DNA of 64,000 bases from Bizionia saleffrena (GCF_008086175.1 NZ_VSKM01000001.1:124001-188000); one strand, 5' to 3'; shown: positions 11,366-20,888, numbered from the stretch's first letter. Notes: a model not told the origin generated them from the sequence alone. Numbers and translations: made by a program.

Positions 11366-11393
11366 AAAGCGCGCTCTTTAAGATAACGCGCTT
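11366..11393 (-). terminator. Terminator-like hairpin after guaA
   Basis: Inverted repeat AAGCGCG / CGCGCTT with a 13-base loop, followed on the minus strand by a T-rich stretch (TTTCTTTTG). It probably ends guaA transcription upstream of the LysM gene. Confidence 0.65.
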
Positions 11394-11449
11394 ACTAATA
11401 CGATTGTTATAATTAGTCTCTTTAAACGCTATAAAACACGTTTTAATAT

Positions 11450-12985
11450 TTATTCCCACTCAATTGTTGCTGGTGGCTTAGAGCTAATATCGTAAACCAC
11501 TCGGTTTACACCTTTTACTTTATTAATAATGTCGTTAGATGTTTTTTGCAAAAACTCGTAAGGTAAATTCACCCAATCCGCGGTCATTCCATCTGTACTT
11601 TCTACAGCACGTAAAGCGACACATTTTTCGTAGGTACGTTCATCGCCCATTACACCAACACTATTTACTGGTAATAGTATTGCACCCGCTTGCCATACTT
11701 TATCGTATAACCCTGCGTTTTTTAACCCGTTAATAAAAACGGCATCTACCTCTTGCAATAACCTTACTTTTTCGGGCGTAATATCTCCCAAAATACGAAT
11801 GGCTAAACCTGGCCCAGGAAAAGGATGACGCCCTAATAAGGCTTTATCCATTCCCATTGAAGCACCTACGCGACGCACTTCGTCTTTAAATAATGCTTTT
11901 AATGGTTCAGCAATTTTAAGTTTCATAAAATCGGGCAATCCGCCAACATTATGGTGACTCTTAATGGTTACACTTGGTCCACCAGTTGCCGATACACTTT
12001 CTATAATATCGGGGTAAATAGTACCTTGCGCTAACCATTTTACATCTTGAATTTGCTGCGCTTCGTCGTCGAAAACTTCAATAAACACACGACCGATAGC
12101 TTTACGCTTTAATTCTGGATCACTAATTCCTGCTAGCGCATCCAAAAAGCGTGCCGAAGCATCTACCCCTTTTACATTTAAGCCCATACCTTTGTATTGT
12201 TCTAATACGTCGGTGTACTCGTTTTTACGAAGTAGTCCATTATTTACAAAAATACAGTATAGATTTTCTCCAATAGCTTTATGCAATAACATCGCGGCTA
12301 CACTAGAATCTACTCCACCCGAAAGCCCTAAAACCACCTTATCGTTTCTAATTTGTGCTTGAAGTTTGGCGACCGTTTCTTCCACAAAACTATCTGGTGT
12401 CCAATCTGGATTTAACTTCGCAATATGAATTAAGAAATTTTCTAATAATTGTTTTCCATCAGTAGTATGATACACTTCTGGGTGAAACTGAATAGCGTAC
12501 GTCTCTTCACCTTTTATTTTATACGCCGCATTTTTAACGTCTTCGGTACTTGCTAAAAGCTCGCCATTTTCTGGAAGACTTTTAATAGTATCGCTATGAC
12601 TCATCCAAACTTGACTGCCTTTTTGTATGTTTTTAAAAAATGTTTCTCCTTCCTTAACATAACTTAAATGCGCTCTACCATATTCTCTTGTGTCTGAAGG
12701 GGCTACCTCTCCACCTGAAAAATGGGCTAAATATTGAGCGCCATAACACACTGCTAACAGTGGCTTTTTGGCTCTAATCTCTGCTAAATCTGGATGAAAA
12801 GCTTCCACCGATCTTACAGACATTGGGCTACCAGAAAGTATGACCGCTTTATATTCTGAGACGTTTTTTGGAATTTTGTTAAATGGGTGTATTTCAGAAT
12901 AGATGTTAAGTTCTCTAACTCTACGCGCAATAAGTTGTGTGTATTGCGATCCGAAATCTAATATTAATACCTTGTCGTGTTGCAT
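11450..12985 (-). CDS. guaA: GMP synthase (glutamine-hydrolysing)
   Basis: 511 residues, full length. It converts XMP to GMP. The N-terminal glutaminase has its nucleophile C80 in AVCYGAQ and HPEVYHT near residue 170. The ATP pyrophosphatase domain has the PP-loop [10 protein letters not shown] near residue 220. The C-terminal dimerisation domain ends in KPPATIEWE, the invariant terminus. I place the start at the ATG 12985; the upstream in-frame codon at 12991 is TTG and falls inside a TATTTTTG promoter-like element. That element ends only three bases before the ATG, so the message may be leaderless. Confidence 0.97.
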   Translation of the reverse strand: MQHDKVLILDFGSQYTQLIARRVRELNIYSEIHPFNKIPKNVSEYKAVILSGSPMSVRSVEAFHPDLAEIRAKKPLLAVCYGAQYLAHFSGGEVAPSDTREYGRAHLSYVKEGETFFKNIQKGSQVWMSHSDTIKSLPENGELLASTEDVKNAAYKIKGEETYAIQFHPEVYHTTDGKQLLENFLIHIAKLNPDWTPDSFVEETVAKLQAQIRNDKVVLGLSGGVDSSVAAMLLHKAIGENLYCIFVNNGLLRKNEYTDVLEQYKGMGLNVKGVDASARFLDALAGISDPELKRKAIGRVFIEVFDDEAQQIQDVKWLAQGTIYPDIIESVSATGGPSVTIKSHHNVGGLPDFMKLKIAEPLKALFKDEVRRVGASMGMDKALLGRHPFPGPGLAIRILGDITPEKVRLLQEVDAVFINGLKNAGLYDKVWQAGAILLPVNSVGVMGDERTYEKCVALRAVESTDGMTADWVNLPYEFLQKTSNDIINKVKGVNRVVYDISSKPPATIEWE

Positions 12986-12988
12986 GTG

Positions 12989-12996
12989 CAAAAATA
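12989..12996 (-). promoter_or_regulatory. -7 promoter-like element abutting guaA start
   Basis: The minus strand reads TATTTTTG, a TAnnTTTG match, three bases upstream of the guaA ATG. If used, the transcript would start at or almost at the start codon. No obvious -33 element is present, so a chance match in AT-rich DNA cannot be excluded. Confidence 0.4.
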
Positions 12997-13036
12997 CTAT
13001 TTAATTATAAAAAAATAAATGATACTCTAATAAAAA

Positions 13037-14407
13037 TTAGTGCATCGAGTTTAATATTAATTCTATGTCTTTTTCTGTGGTGTCTGGATTGATAAAACAA
13101 AAGCGCGAAACGGTCTCGTAAGTATCGCCTGTTTTATATTTTGTTGGTGTAACTAAAGCAAACCCTTTTCGATGGTTTTCGTAAGTCCATTCCGTGTAAT
13201 CTTCTGGCTCCCATCCTATTCTTCTGTATAAAACACACGATAAGCTTGGCGCTCTAACGAGTTCAACATCTGGATGTGCTTCAATCATTTTACCAGCTAT
13301 TTGCGCTAATTCTAGTCCGCGTTCTACAGCTTTTTTATATCTATCCACACCGTGCATTGCTAAAGAAAACCATAAAGGCAATCCACGAACACGACGTGTT
13401 AATTGTATTTGGTAGTCGGCAGGATTAAATCCGTGCGCACCTTCATCCTTAAAAATATCTAAATAAGAACCTTGTTGAGAGTGTGCATTTTTTGCTAATT
13501 GCGGCTCTCTGTAAATTACCGCTCCGCAATCGTAAGGTGAAAACATCCATTTATGGGGGTCGATCGTAATACTATTGGCTCTTTCAATACCATTAAATAA
13601 GTGTCTTACAGAATCGGCTACTAAAGCGCCTCCGCCGTAAGCTGCATCCACGTGAAACCATAAATTTTCATCTTCACAGACTTGAGCGATCCCCTCTAAG
13701 TCGTCAATAATCCCTGCATTGGTAGTTCCTCCAGTAGCTACAATAGCAAATAAGCGTTGGCGCTCTGTAATGGATAATTCTGAAATAGTTTGCTGTAAAC
13801 TACCGCCTTGAAGTGCCTCCTCAGATTCCACTAAAAGTACGTCGACATCAATAACTTTCGCCATAGCTTTTACCGAAGAATGAGCACCGCTAGAGGTAAT
13901 CATTAATCCTTTTTTACCTCTATTGCTTTCGTTTTCACGCCAATGTTCGCGAGCCGTAACTAAAGCCGACAGATTTGCTGCTGTTCCGCCGCTAGTAAAA
14001 ACGCCAAACGCCCCTTCTGGCAATCCCGTTAAGGAAACCATCCAGTGCATTGCTTCGTTTTCACAATAAATACCACCGGCGCCTTCCATCCAATATGCGC
14101 CATGAATACTCGACGCCGAAGTGACTAAATCGAACATTATTGCGGCTTTCGTTGGTGCCGCCGGAACAAACGCTAAATTTCTAGGGTGATCGACCGGTAC
14201 ATTTGCTGCGGCCAAATGCTGTTTCCATAAATTAAAGGCATTTTCGCCTCCAATTCCTTTATCGGTGATAGTTTCGCCAACTAACTTTTTTAATTCTTCA
14301 GCTTTTAAGGGTTTCCCTATTTTTCTGTCTGTTGCCGAAATACGATCTATGGCATATTTCATAACATCCATAGTCATTTCGACTAGTCCTAAATCTATTT
14401 TGTGCAT
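13037..14407 (-). CDS. PLP-dependent group II amino acid decarboxylase
   Basis: 456 residues. Group II decarboxylase fold: HSSVKAMAK with the PLP-stacking His near residue 176, VDAAYGGG with the PLP-binding Asp at 254, and DPHKW with the Schiff-base Lys at 286. The family covers glutamate, diaminobutyrate, aromatic amino acid and cysteine-sulfinate decarboxylases; the substrate cannot be read from the sequence. It begins four bases after the bshC stop and so shares its message, but a link to thiol metabolism is only inference. No signal peptide, so cytoplasmic. Confidence 0.88.
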   Translation of the reverse strand: MHKIDLGLVEMTMDVMKYAIDRISATDRKIGKPLKAEELKKLVGETITDKGIGGENAFNLWKQHLAAANVPVDHPRNLAFVPAAPTKAAIMFDLVTSASSIHGAYWMEGAGGIYCENEAMHWMVSLTGLPEGAFGVFTSGGTAANLSALVTAREHWRENESNRGKKGLMITSSGAHSSVKAMAKVIDVDVLLVESEEALQGGSLQQTISELSITERQRLFAIVATGGTTNAGIIDDLEGIAQVCEDENLWFHVDAAYGGGALVADSVRHLFNGIERANSITIDPHKWMFSPYDCGAVIYREPQLAKNAHSQQGSYLDIFKDEGAHGFNPADYQIQLTRRVRGLPLWFSLAMHGVDRYKKAVERGLELAQIAGKMIEAHPDVELVRAPSLSCVLYRRIGWEPEDYTEWTYENHRKGFALVTPTKYKTGDTYETVSRFCFINPDTTEKDIELILNSMH

Positions 14408-14411
14408 TTTT

Positions 14412-16013
14412 TTACAATTCTAATATTACGAAATTGTCGTTTAAAGGGTGAAGTTCTTGAAGGAGTTTCGGGATTAATGTATCGCCGAACTCTTCATATA
14501 ACTGTGAAAAATTTGTAATTCTTTCTTGTAAATTTTCATTCGGGAATAACTCATTTTGAATCGCTGTTGCTCTTGAAATAGCATCTTTCAATTTGCGTTT
14601 TTGAGCAGTAAGTAATCGTTTTTCTAAATGCTGCAATCCGTTAATTTGTTTCTTTTCTTGTGCAGAAACAGCTCCAACAAAAGACTTATCGGTGTGTTCG
14701 GCTACCGCATACAACTCTTTAAACTGTGTTTTTAGAAGCTGAATTTGCTCAGAAAAATCAATTTCAATATTCGATATTTCGCGCACACGCTTGTTTATAA
14801 AAGTATTGCGTTTTAAGAATAAATCTTGATTAGAAATAGCCAGTTGCTGTTGCTTTTTAGATTGATTTACGGTTTTTATTACTGCCGAATTACGCATTAA
14901 TAGCATTGGAAAAACAACCCCATTAGCTTTAAAATTATCATGTAACTGAAACCAATACGCTAATTCTCCCCCACCACCAATGTAACATAAATTTGGCAAA
15001 ATAACCTCTTGATATAACGGACGTAAAATAACGTTGGGACTAAAATGCTCTGGATGTGTATCGACCTCCTTCAACAATTCCTCTTCCGTCCAACAAAGCT
15101 GAGTATTTAGCGCTTTATAACTGTTATTTTCAAAAATAATACGCTCCCGTACATTTTTTATGTTGTAGAATAAATTAATCTCTCTAGGAGTAACCTGAAG
15201 AGTATAATCGCTATCAACGGCACTCAAAGCCCCACTTGTTTTAGTCACTTCTTGAAAAGCGGTTTGCTTTAATAATTCTTGTTTTATATAAGGGGCAAAC
15301 TCTTGCTTTAACGTTTTAGAATTGGCATCAATAATAACCAATCCGTAATCTTTAAATAATTCATTTGCAAGAAAACGGGTCGCCTCTGCTAAATTATCGT
15401 GCTCTAAATACGCTTTTTTAAACAGATCGCGAAGCGTATTTGCGTTATCACCCAAACCTAATTCTTTAGAAAACAGGTTGAAAACAGGTTCTAAACCTTC
15501 AGTATTTAATTCTCCAACAGCACCGGAAGCGTCTTTATTCCATCGAATTTTTTTTCCATTGAAATTAAAATAATTGATTTCTTCAAAATCGTGATCTTCC
15601 GTTGCCATCCAGTAAACAGGCACAACATTGACTTTAGGATATTCGGTTTTTAATTCTTTGGCCAAATTAATAGTCGATACAATTTTATATAGAAAATATA
15701 GGGGTCCCGTAAATAAATTAAGCTGATGCCCCGTCGTTACCGTAAACGTATTATTCTCTCTTAAAGCTGCTATGTTTTCTGAAACGGCAGACGTCGTTTC
15801 TGTATTTTTATATTGCGATTGGAGAGCATTTACCAACACCAATCGTGTTTCGTTAGAAATTGTTTTGTGTTTCGCTTCCATTTGAAGCTTAAAATTTTCA
15901 AGTTTCGGAAAGTTATTATAAAACGGTCGAAGTTCTTCTTTTTCAGAAAGATAATCACCGATTAGTTTAGAAAAAAAACCGGTATCTTTAAATGAAATAT
16001 AGTCTGTTGGCAT
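14412..16013 (-). CDS. bshC: Bacillithiol biosynthesis cysteine-adding enzyme BshC
   Basis: 533 residues from the ATG at 16013; the longer frame begins with TTG at 16025 and adds only four residues. BshC performs the last step of bacillithiol synthesis, joining cysteine to glucosaminyl malate. Recognisable segments are TTGHQLNLFTGPLYFLYKI (residues ~95-115), YWMATEDHDFEEINYF (~135-150) and the late IGGGGELAYWFQL, together with the C-terminal coiled coil characteristic of the family. It heads a two-gene operon with a PLP decarboxylase and has a TATCTTTG promoter element 20 bases upstream. bshA and bshB are not in the window. Confidence 0.95.
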   Translation of the reverse strand: MPTDYISFKDTGFFSKLIGDYLSEKEELRPFYNNFPKLENFKLQMEAKHKTISNETRLVLVNALQSQYKNTETTSAVSENIAALRENNTFTVTTGHQLNLFTGPLYFLYKIVSTINLAKELKTEYPKVNVVPVYWMATEDHDFEEINYFNFNGKKIRWNKDASGAVGELNTEGLEPVFNLFSKELGLGDNANTLRDLFKKAYLEHDNLAEATRFLANELFKDYGLVIIDANSKTLKQEFAPYIKQELLKQTAFQEVTKTSGALSAVDSDYTLQVTPREINLFYNIKNVRERIIFENNSYKALNTQLCWTEEELLKEVDTHPEHFSPNVILRPLYQEVILPNLCYIGGGGELAYWFQLHDNFKANGVVFPMLLMRNSAVIKTVNQSKKQQQLAISNQDLFLKRNTFINKRVREISNIEIDFSEQIQLLKTQFKELYAVAEHTDKSFVGAVSAQEKKQINGLQHLEKRLLTAQKRKLKDAISRATAIQNELFPNENLQERITNFSQLYEEFGDTLIPKLLQELHPLNDNFVILEL

Positions 16014-16033
16014 AGTCAATATCAATTCTCCAA

Positions 16034-16041
16034 CAAAGATA
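16034..16041 (-). promoter_or_regulatory. -7 promoter element of bshC
   Basis: The minus strand reads TATCTTTG, a full consensus match, 20 bases before the bshC ATG. This spacing supports the ATG at 16013. Confidence 0.7.
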
Positions 16042-16139
16042 AGGCTCTTTGCATAAAGTCAGCTCTTAAAATTTGTATAAAAGATTACGAATGGAAAGCG
16101 TTTTTTTCGTAATTTATCAAGTGAAAAAATACTATTGTT

Positions 16140-17411
16140 ATGAAAGTTCAACAATTTAAAGCGCGCCGCAATAAAGCGATAAAAATTCTCTTTTTTTTAT
16201 TTTTAGTAGTCTGTATAAGCAGTGTGCAAGCTCAAAATATAGACACTATAAAAGGTGAAATTATAGACGCTCAAACCGACAACCCTATACCGCTAGCACG
16301 ATTGCAGTTAAACATTTCGAATATTAGTACCGTGTCCAATTCCGAAGGTGTTTTTACTTTAAAATATCCTTCTGAAGCTACTCAAAACTTTGTTACCATT
16401 ACTGCTTTAGGCTACAATAAACGAGTGATTGCGATTGCCGATTTACAAGAAGACTTTACGACCATAAAATTAGACGTTTCTCCTACCGTTTTAGCTCAAG
16501 TTGATATAAACACCCCAAATAATGCTAGAAATTTAGTCAAAAAAATGTTATCCTTAAAGGATGAAAATTATTTTAATAATGAAGTGATTATGACTGGTTT
16601 TTATAGAGAAACAATTAAGCGCCGAAATAGAAATGCGTCTTTATCTGAAGCTGTGGTGTCTATTTATAAAGAACCCTACACGAGTTATAAACAAGATGAT
16701 ATAATGCTTATAAAAGCTCGTAAACAAACTAATTACGCTAGACTGGATACTGTGGCTTTAAAACTTCAAGGCGGCCCTTATAGTGCGCTACATACCGACA
16801 TAGTAAAATATTCTGAGTATGTTTTTAATGAAAACAATTTAGACAGTTATAACTTTTCATTCGAAAAATCAACACAAATTAATAACAATTTAGTCTATGT
16901 AGTCGCTTTTAAACAAAAAGAAAATAATACAGACGCTTTGTATTACGGTAAACTCTACATCGATGCCAATAGCTTCGCACTAACGCGTTCGGCTTTTAAC
17001 TTAAATGTAGAAAACAGAGTACAGGCGACTAATCTATTCATTATTAAAAAACCACGAAAAGCTGTTGTGTACCCTACCGAAGCGGCATACGTTGTTCATT
17101 ATAAAAATGACAATAACAAATGGCAGTTTGCGTATAGTAAGATAACATTGGCTTTTAAAGTAAAATGGAAAAACAGAATTTTTAATACCCGCTATACTTT
17201 ACAAAGTGAAATGGCCATTACGAATTGGAAAGACAACACCGCTAAAAGCACGCTTAAAAACAGAGACAAGCTTAAAACAAATGCTATTTTACAAGATGAA
17301 GCGTCAGGATTTTCGGAACCCGATTTTTGGGGCAAATACAATATTATAGAACCCGATAAATCTATAGAGTACGCCATTAATAAAATTAATAAAGAACAAA
17401 AAAAAGAGTAA
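16140..17411 (+). CDS. Exported CarboxypepD_reg-like protein
   Basis: 423 residues. A long basic N-region plus hydrophobic core (residues 1-32, ending SVQAQ) forms the signal peptide. Residues about 36-110 form a carboxypeptidase-regulatory-like beta-sandwich: IKGEIIDAQTDNPIPLARL, then NSEGVFTLKYP and ALGYNKRVIAI. The rest is an uncharacterised beta-rich domain common in Bacteroidota proteins of this type. There is no TonB-dependent barrel, so this is not a SusC-like receptor. Likely periplasmic or outer-membrane associated; function unknown. Confidence 0.85.
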   Translation: MKVQQFKARRNKAIKILFFLFLVVCISSVQAQNIDTIKGEIIDAQTDNPIPLARLQLNISNISTVSNSEGVFTLKYPSEATQNFVTITALGYNKRVIAIADLQEDFTTIKLDVSPTVLAQVDINTPNNARNLVKKMLSLKDENYFNNEVIMTGFYRETIKRRNRNASLSEAVVSIYKEPYTSYKQDDIMLIKARKQTNYARLDTVALKLQGGPYSALHTDIVKYSEYVFNENNLDSYNFSFEKSTQINNNLVYVVAFKQKENNTDALYYGKLYIDANSFALTRSAFNLNVENRVQATNLFIIKKPRKAVVYPTEAAYVVHYKNDNNKWQFAYSKITLAFKVKWKNRIFNTRYTLQSEMAITNWKDNTAKSTLKNRDKLKTNAILQDEASGFSEPDFWGKYNIIEPDKSIEYAINKINKEQKKE

Positions 17412-17434
17412 TCTAATGGCTTAGATTACTCTTT
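17403..17434. terminator. Bidirectional terminator between CarboxypepD_reg gene and rimO
   Basis: A perfect 14-bp stem (AAAGAGTAATCTAA / TTAGATTACTCTTT) with a four-base TGGC loop. The left arm contains the stop codon of the plus-strand gene. It lies between convergent genes and can end both. Confidence 0.85.
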
Positions 17435-17457
17435 AATACTATAGTGTTCAACGCGTT

Positions 17458-18762
17458 TTAGCTTACCACATCGGCATACAAATCAAAATCTGCAGCTTCG
17501 GTAATTTTAACCCGTGCAAACTCTCCCGTCTTTAAATACACTTTAGACGCGTTAATTAACACCTCATTATCTACATCTGGCGAATCGAATTCGGTACGCC
17601 CCACGAAGTAATCCCCTTCTTTTCTATCGATAACCACCTTTAATTCTTGTCCGATTTTCTCTTGATTCAATTCCCAAGAAATTTGAGATTGAATTTCCAT
17701 AATTTCATTAGCACGGTCTTGCTTTACATCTTCCGGCACATCATCTTCTAAATTAAAAGCGTGTGTGTTTTCTTCGTGAGAATAGGTAAAACACCCCATA
17801 CGCTCAAAACGCATTTCGCGAACCCAGTCTCTAAGTTCTTCGAAATCTTCTTGTGTTTCTCCTGGATACCCCACTATTAAAGTGGTACGAATAGTCATTC
17901 CTGGTACGGTTTCTCTAAACGCTTTTAACAAATTTGTCGTTTTTTCTTTGGTCGTACCACGACGCATACTCTTTAAAATAGAGTCGGTAATATGTTGTAA
18001 AGGTATATCTATATAGTTACAGATTTTAGGCTCACGATTCATTAAATCTAAGACATCCATAGGGAATCCTGTTGGAAATGCATAGTGTAAACGAATCCAC
18101 TCAATACCTTCAACTTTCACTAAGTTTTCTAACAGCTCAGCTAAATTTCGTTTCTTATAAATATCTAATCCGTAGTAGGTTAAATCTTGCGCAATCAAAA
18201 TCAATTCTTTAACCCCGTTTGCTGAAAGCTTTTCAGCTTCAACAACCAAATTTTCTATAGGTGTACTTTTATGTTTTCCTCTCATTAAAGGAATCGCACA
18301 AAAACTACATGGTCTATCGCACCCTTCGGCAATTTTTAAATAGGCATAGTTTTTAGGGGTAGTCGTTAAACGTTCTCCTATTAATTCGTGCTTATAATCG
18401 GCACCCAATGCTTTTAATAATCCTGGAAGTTCTGTGGTACCAAAATACTGATCTACGTTCGGGATTTCCTTTTGTAAATCTGGTTTATAGCGCTCAGATA
18501 AACAACCGGTAACAAATACTTTATCTACTTCGCCATCTTCCTTTTTTTGCATGTACTCTAAAATAGTATTGACACTCTCTTCTTTGGCATTATTTATAAA
18601 ACCACAAGTGTTAATAACCACAATATTTCCTTCCTCTTCATGCACCACATCTTTTCCGCTCGCTTTTAACTGTCCCATTAAAACCTCGCTGTCGTATACA
18701 TTTTTGCTACAACCAAGAGTGATCACATTGATTTTGTTCTTCTTAAGTGATTTAGTACGCAT
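17458..18762 (-). CDS. rimO: Ribosomal protein S12 methylthiotransferase RimO
   Basis: 434 residues. RimO adds a methylthio group to an Asp of ribosomal protein S12 using two 4Fe-4S clusters. The UPF0004 domain cysteines are C18 (TLGCSK), C53 (NTCGF) and C87 (TGCLSE). The radical SAM triad CxxxCxxC is C148-C152-C155. A C-terminal TRAM domain covers about residues 370-434. The N-terminal LGCSKN signature and the overall length favour RimO over MiaB. A TATCTTTG promoter element sits 17 bases upstream of the ATG. Confidence 0.96.
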   Translation of the reverse strand: MRTKSLKKNKINVITLGCSKNVYDSEVLMGQLKASGKDVVHEEEGNIVVINTCGFINNAKEESVNTILEYMQKKEDGEVDKVFVTGCLSERYKPDLQKEIPNVDQYFGTTELPGLLKALGADYKHELIGERLTTTPKNYAYLKIAEGCDRPCSFCAIPLMRGKHKSTPIENLVVEAEKLSANGVKELILIAQDLTYYGLDIYKKRNLAELLENLVKVEGIEWIRLHYAFPTGFPMDVLDLMNREPKICNYIDIPLQHITDSILKSMRRGTTKEKTTNLLKAFRETVPGMTIRTTLIVGYPGETQEDFEELRDWVREMRFERMGCFTYSHEENTHAFNLEDDVPEDVKQDRANEIMEIQSQISWELNQEKIGQELKVVIDRKEGDYFVGRTEFDSPDVDNEVLINASKVYLKTGEFARVKITEAADFDLYADVVS

Positions 18763-18779
18763 ATAATAATTTTGGATTG

Positions 18780-18787
18780 CAAAGATA
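18780..18787 (-). promoter_or_regulatory. -7 promoter element of rimO
   Basis: The minus strand reads TATCTTTG, a consensus match, 17 bases upstream of the rimO ATG. Confidence 0.7.
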
Positions 18788-18945
18788 CAACGATATTTAA
18801 ACCTTTTTGATGTTTTAAGATTTAAAACAAAATAGCACTTTGCAGACGTTTATTTTTTTATTTTGGAGTGCCTTTGCCACACTTCCGACAGCTTTTTTTG
18901 ACCGAAATATTTTCAGTTGCCCTAATATTGCTATTAAATTAAAAC

Positions 18946-18979
18946 AAAAATTGAAGCTGTAATAGAGCTTCAATTTTTT
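18946..18979 (-). terminator. Terminator of ftsY
   Basis: Inverted repeat AAAAATTGAAGCT / AGCTTCAATTTTT with a seven-base loop, 34 bases after the ftsY stop and followed by T-rich sequence on the minus strand. It separates ftsY from rimO. Confidence 0.8.
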
Positions 18980-19012
18980 ATACTGTATTTACTATAGCAT
19001 GTAAGTGGTGTT

Positions 19013-19987
19013 TTATTTGAAGAATGAATCTACAAATTCGAATTTATTAAAGACTTGTAAATCTTCAATACCCTCGCCAACACCTATATATTTTACTGGA
19101 ATTTTAAACTGATCTGAAATACCTATCACCACGCCACCTTTTGCAGTACCGTCTAATTTTGTAACGGCTAGCGACGTTACTTCGGTTGCGGCAGTAAATT
19201 GTTTGGCTTGCTCGAATGCATTTTGTCCTGTAGAACCATCTAAAACTAATAACACATCGTGTGGCGCATCGCCAATCACTTTTTGCATTACCCGTTTTAC
19301 TTTTGTAAGCTCGTTCATTAAGTTTACCTTATTGTGTAAACGTCCGGCAGTGTCAATAATAATAACATCGGCCGCTTGAGACACGCCTGATTGTAACGCA
19401 TCGAACGCGACACTTGCAGGATCACTTCCCATATCTTGGCGTACCATTGGCACCTCCACTCTATCTGCCCACACCTGTAATTGGTCTATGGCAGCCGCCC
19501 TAAAGGTATCGGCAGCTCCGAGAACAACCTTTAAGCCTTTCTTTTTAAACTGATACGCCAACTTCCCAATAGTTGTTGTTTTACCAACGCCGTTAACACC
19601 AACCACCATTATAACATACGGTGTTTTTGCACCATTAGCTTGTGGCGCTAATTTTGGGATAGAATATTCTACTTCTTCTCCAGAATTGGTTTCAGATAAT
19701 AGTCCGGCAATTTCCTCTCTTAAAATTTTATTAAGTTCGGCTGTTCCTAAATATTTATCTTTAGATACTCTTTCCTCGATACGACTAATCACTTTAAGTG
19801 TTGTGTTAACACCGACATCACTAGAGACTAAAACTTCTTCTAAGTTATCTAAAACATCTTCATCTACTTTAGATTTTCCAGCGACTGCTTTACTTAACTT
19901 TCCTAAAAAGGAGTTACTCGTTTTCTCAAGTCCTTTGTCTAAGGTTTCTTTTTTTTCTGAAGAAAATATTTTTTTAAAAAAACTCAT
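19013..19987 (-). CDS. ftsY: Signal recognition particle receptor FtsY
   Basis: 324 residues. FtsY docks SRP-ribosome complexes at the membrane. The NG domain is complete: P-loop GVNGVGKTTTIGK near 130, DTFRAAA, DTAGR near 212, TKLDGTAKGG near 273 and GVGEGIEDL near the end. The acidic A domain is very short, about 20 residues, as usual in Bacteroidota. It lies downstream of the rpmB-rpmG-DUF4295 operon but a hairpin intervenes, so it is probably transcribed separately. Confidence 0.97.
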   Translation of the reverse strand: MSFFKKIFSSEKKETLDKGLEKTSNSFLGKLSKAVAGKSKVDEDVLDNLEEVLVSSDVGVNTTLKVISRIEERVSKDKYLGTAELNKILREEIAGLLSETNSGEEVEYSIPKLAPQANGAKTPYVIMVVGVNGVGKTTTIGKLAYQFKKKGLKVVLGAADTFRAAAIDQLQVWADRVEVPMVRQDMGSDPASVAFDALQSGVSQAADVIIIDTAGRLHNKVNLMNELTKVKRVMQKVIGDAPHDVLLVLDGSTGQNAFEQAKQFTAATEVTSLAVTKLDGTAKGGVVIGISDQFKIPVKYIGVGEGIEDLQVFNKFEFVDSFFK

Positions 19988-20142
19988 ATTGTTGCGTGTT
20001 GGCTAAGTAATTAAAGACAGTAATTCCCACTCTATTAAACAAACTATCTATAGGCTCTATAACAAATTTTGAGCCTTATTTTTACAAACTGAAACTTTGT
20101 CATTAAAACTGACGTAAAGTAACACAATATTATATAAAAAAC

Positions 20143-20172
20143 AAAAGCCGCTTTCTAAACGAAAGCAGCTTA
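20143..20172 (-). terminator. Terminator of the rpmB-rpmG-DUF4295 operon
   Basis: Hairpin AAGCCGCTTTC / GAAAGCAGCTT with a five-base loop and one mismatch, followed on the minus strand by a T-rich tract. It lies 27 bases after the DUF4295 stop. Confidence 0.75.
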
Positions 20173-20199
20173 CTATAAATTGTATATAAGAAGTATAAC

Positions 20200-20349
20200 T
20201 TATTTCTTTAAAAACTCGTCTACTAATTCTGGTGCCATAATGGACTCAATAAACATGTAAGCTCCTGTTTTTGGAGACTTTACCATTTTTATTGCTTTTG
20301 ATAATCTTTTAGATCCTGTCTGTAATGATGCTACTGATTTCTTTGCCAT
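20200..20349 (-). CDS. DUF4295 family small basic protein
   Basis: A 49-residue protein found by translating the minus strand downstream of rpmG. It begins MAKKSVASLQTGSKRLSKAI and ends VDEFLKK. This short lysine-rich protein sits next to L33 throughout Bacteroidota and is classified as DUF4295. Its constant place with two ribosomal proteins and its basic charge suggest a ribosome-associated role (inference). The ATG at 20349 is seven bases after the rpmG stop. Confidence 0.9.
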   Translation of the reverse strand: MAKKSVASLQTGSKRLSKAIKMVKSPKTGAYMFIESIMAPELVDEFLKK

Positions 20350-20356
20350 GACTCAA

Positions 20357-20539
20357 TTATTTTATTTCTTTATGAACTGTCATACGCTTAAGAACAGAAT
20401 TAAATTTCTTAATCTCCATTCTATCTGGCGTGTTTTTCTTATTTTTTGTTGTAATATAACGAGACGTCCCTGGTTTCCCAGATTCTTTGTGCTCCGTACA
20501 TTCTAATATTACCTGTACTCTGTTGCCTTTTTTTGCCAT
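20357..20539 (-). CDS. rpmG: 50S ribosomal protein L33
   Basis: 60 residues, normal for Bacteroidota. The segments [35 protein letters not shown] and a C-terminal KEIK are typical. Only one Cys is present, so this is a zinc-free (C-minus) L33. It is the second gene of the rpmB-rpmG-DUF4295 operon, 29 bases after rpmB. Confidence 0.96.
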   Translation of the reverse strand: MAKKGNRVQVILECTEHKESGKPGTSRYITTKNKKNTPDRMEIKKFNSVLKRMTVHKEIK

Positions 20540-20568
20540 TTTCTTATGCTTTTAAACCGTATTGGCTA

Positions 20569-20805
20569 TTATTTTAAAAATCCTTTAGATTTAGCATCTT
20601 TAATTGCTGCCGTAATTCCAATCTTATTGATTGTTTTTAATGCTGATGCAGAAACTTTTAAAGTTATCCACTTATCTTCCTCAGCAATGAAAAAACGCTT
20701 CTTTAATAAGTTCACGTTAAATTTACGCTTCGTTCTATTCTTTGCGTGCGACACGTTGTTTCCAACCATCGCTACTTTTCCTGTAAGTTCACAAACTCTT
20801 GACAT
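20569..20805 (-). CDS. rpmB: 50S ribosomal protein L28
   Basis: 78 residues. [21 protein letters not shown] and the [11 protein letters not shown] segment are diagnostic of L28. It leads the small ribosomal operon and lies behind a well-formed promoter (TTG-N19-TATATTTG). The ATG at 20805 is 42 bases from the -7 element. Confidence 0.97.
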   Translation of the reverse strand: MSRVCELTGKVAMVGNNVSHAKNRTKRKFNVNLLKKRFFIAEEDKWITLKVSASALKTINKIGITAAIKDAKSKGFLK

Positions 20806-20847
20806 TACTATATAACTTTAAAAATGATGTTATTAAAAATCGAGGTG

Positions 20848-20877
20848 CAAATATATAAAATGTTTTAGAAATCTCAA
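20848..20877 (-). promoter_or_regulatory. Promoter of the rpmB operon (-33 and -7)
   Basis: On the minus strand TTG (20877-20875) is followed after 19 bases by TATATTTG (20855-20848). Both elements and the spacing match the Bacteroidota housekeeping promoter. This is one of the clearest promoters in the window. Confidence 0.8.
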
Positions 20878-20888
20878 TCTGTTTTTCA

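Noticed and set aside
18763-18945. Possible RNA gene between rimO and ftsY
   Set aside because: Apart from the rimO promoter and ftsY terminator I see no pairing or frame.
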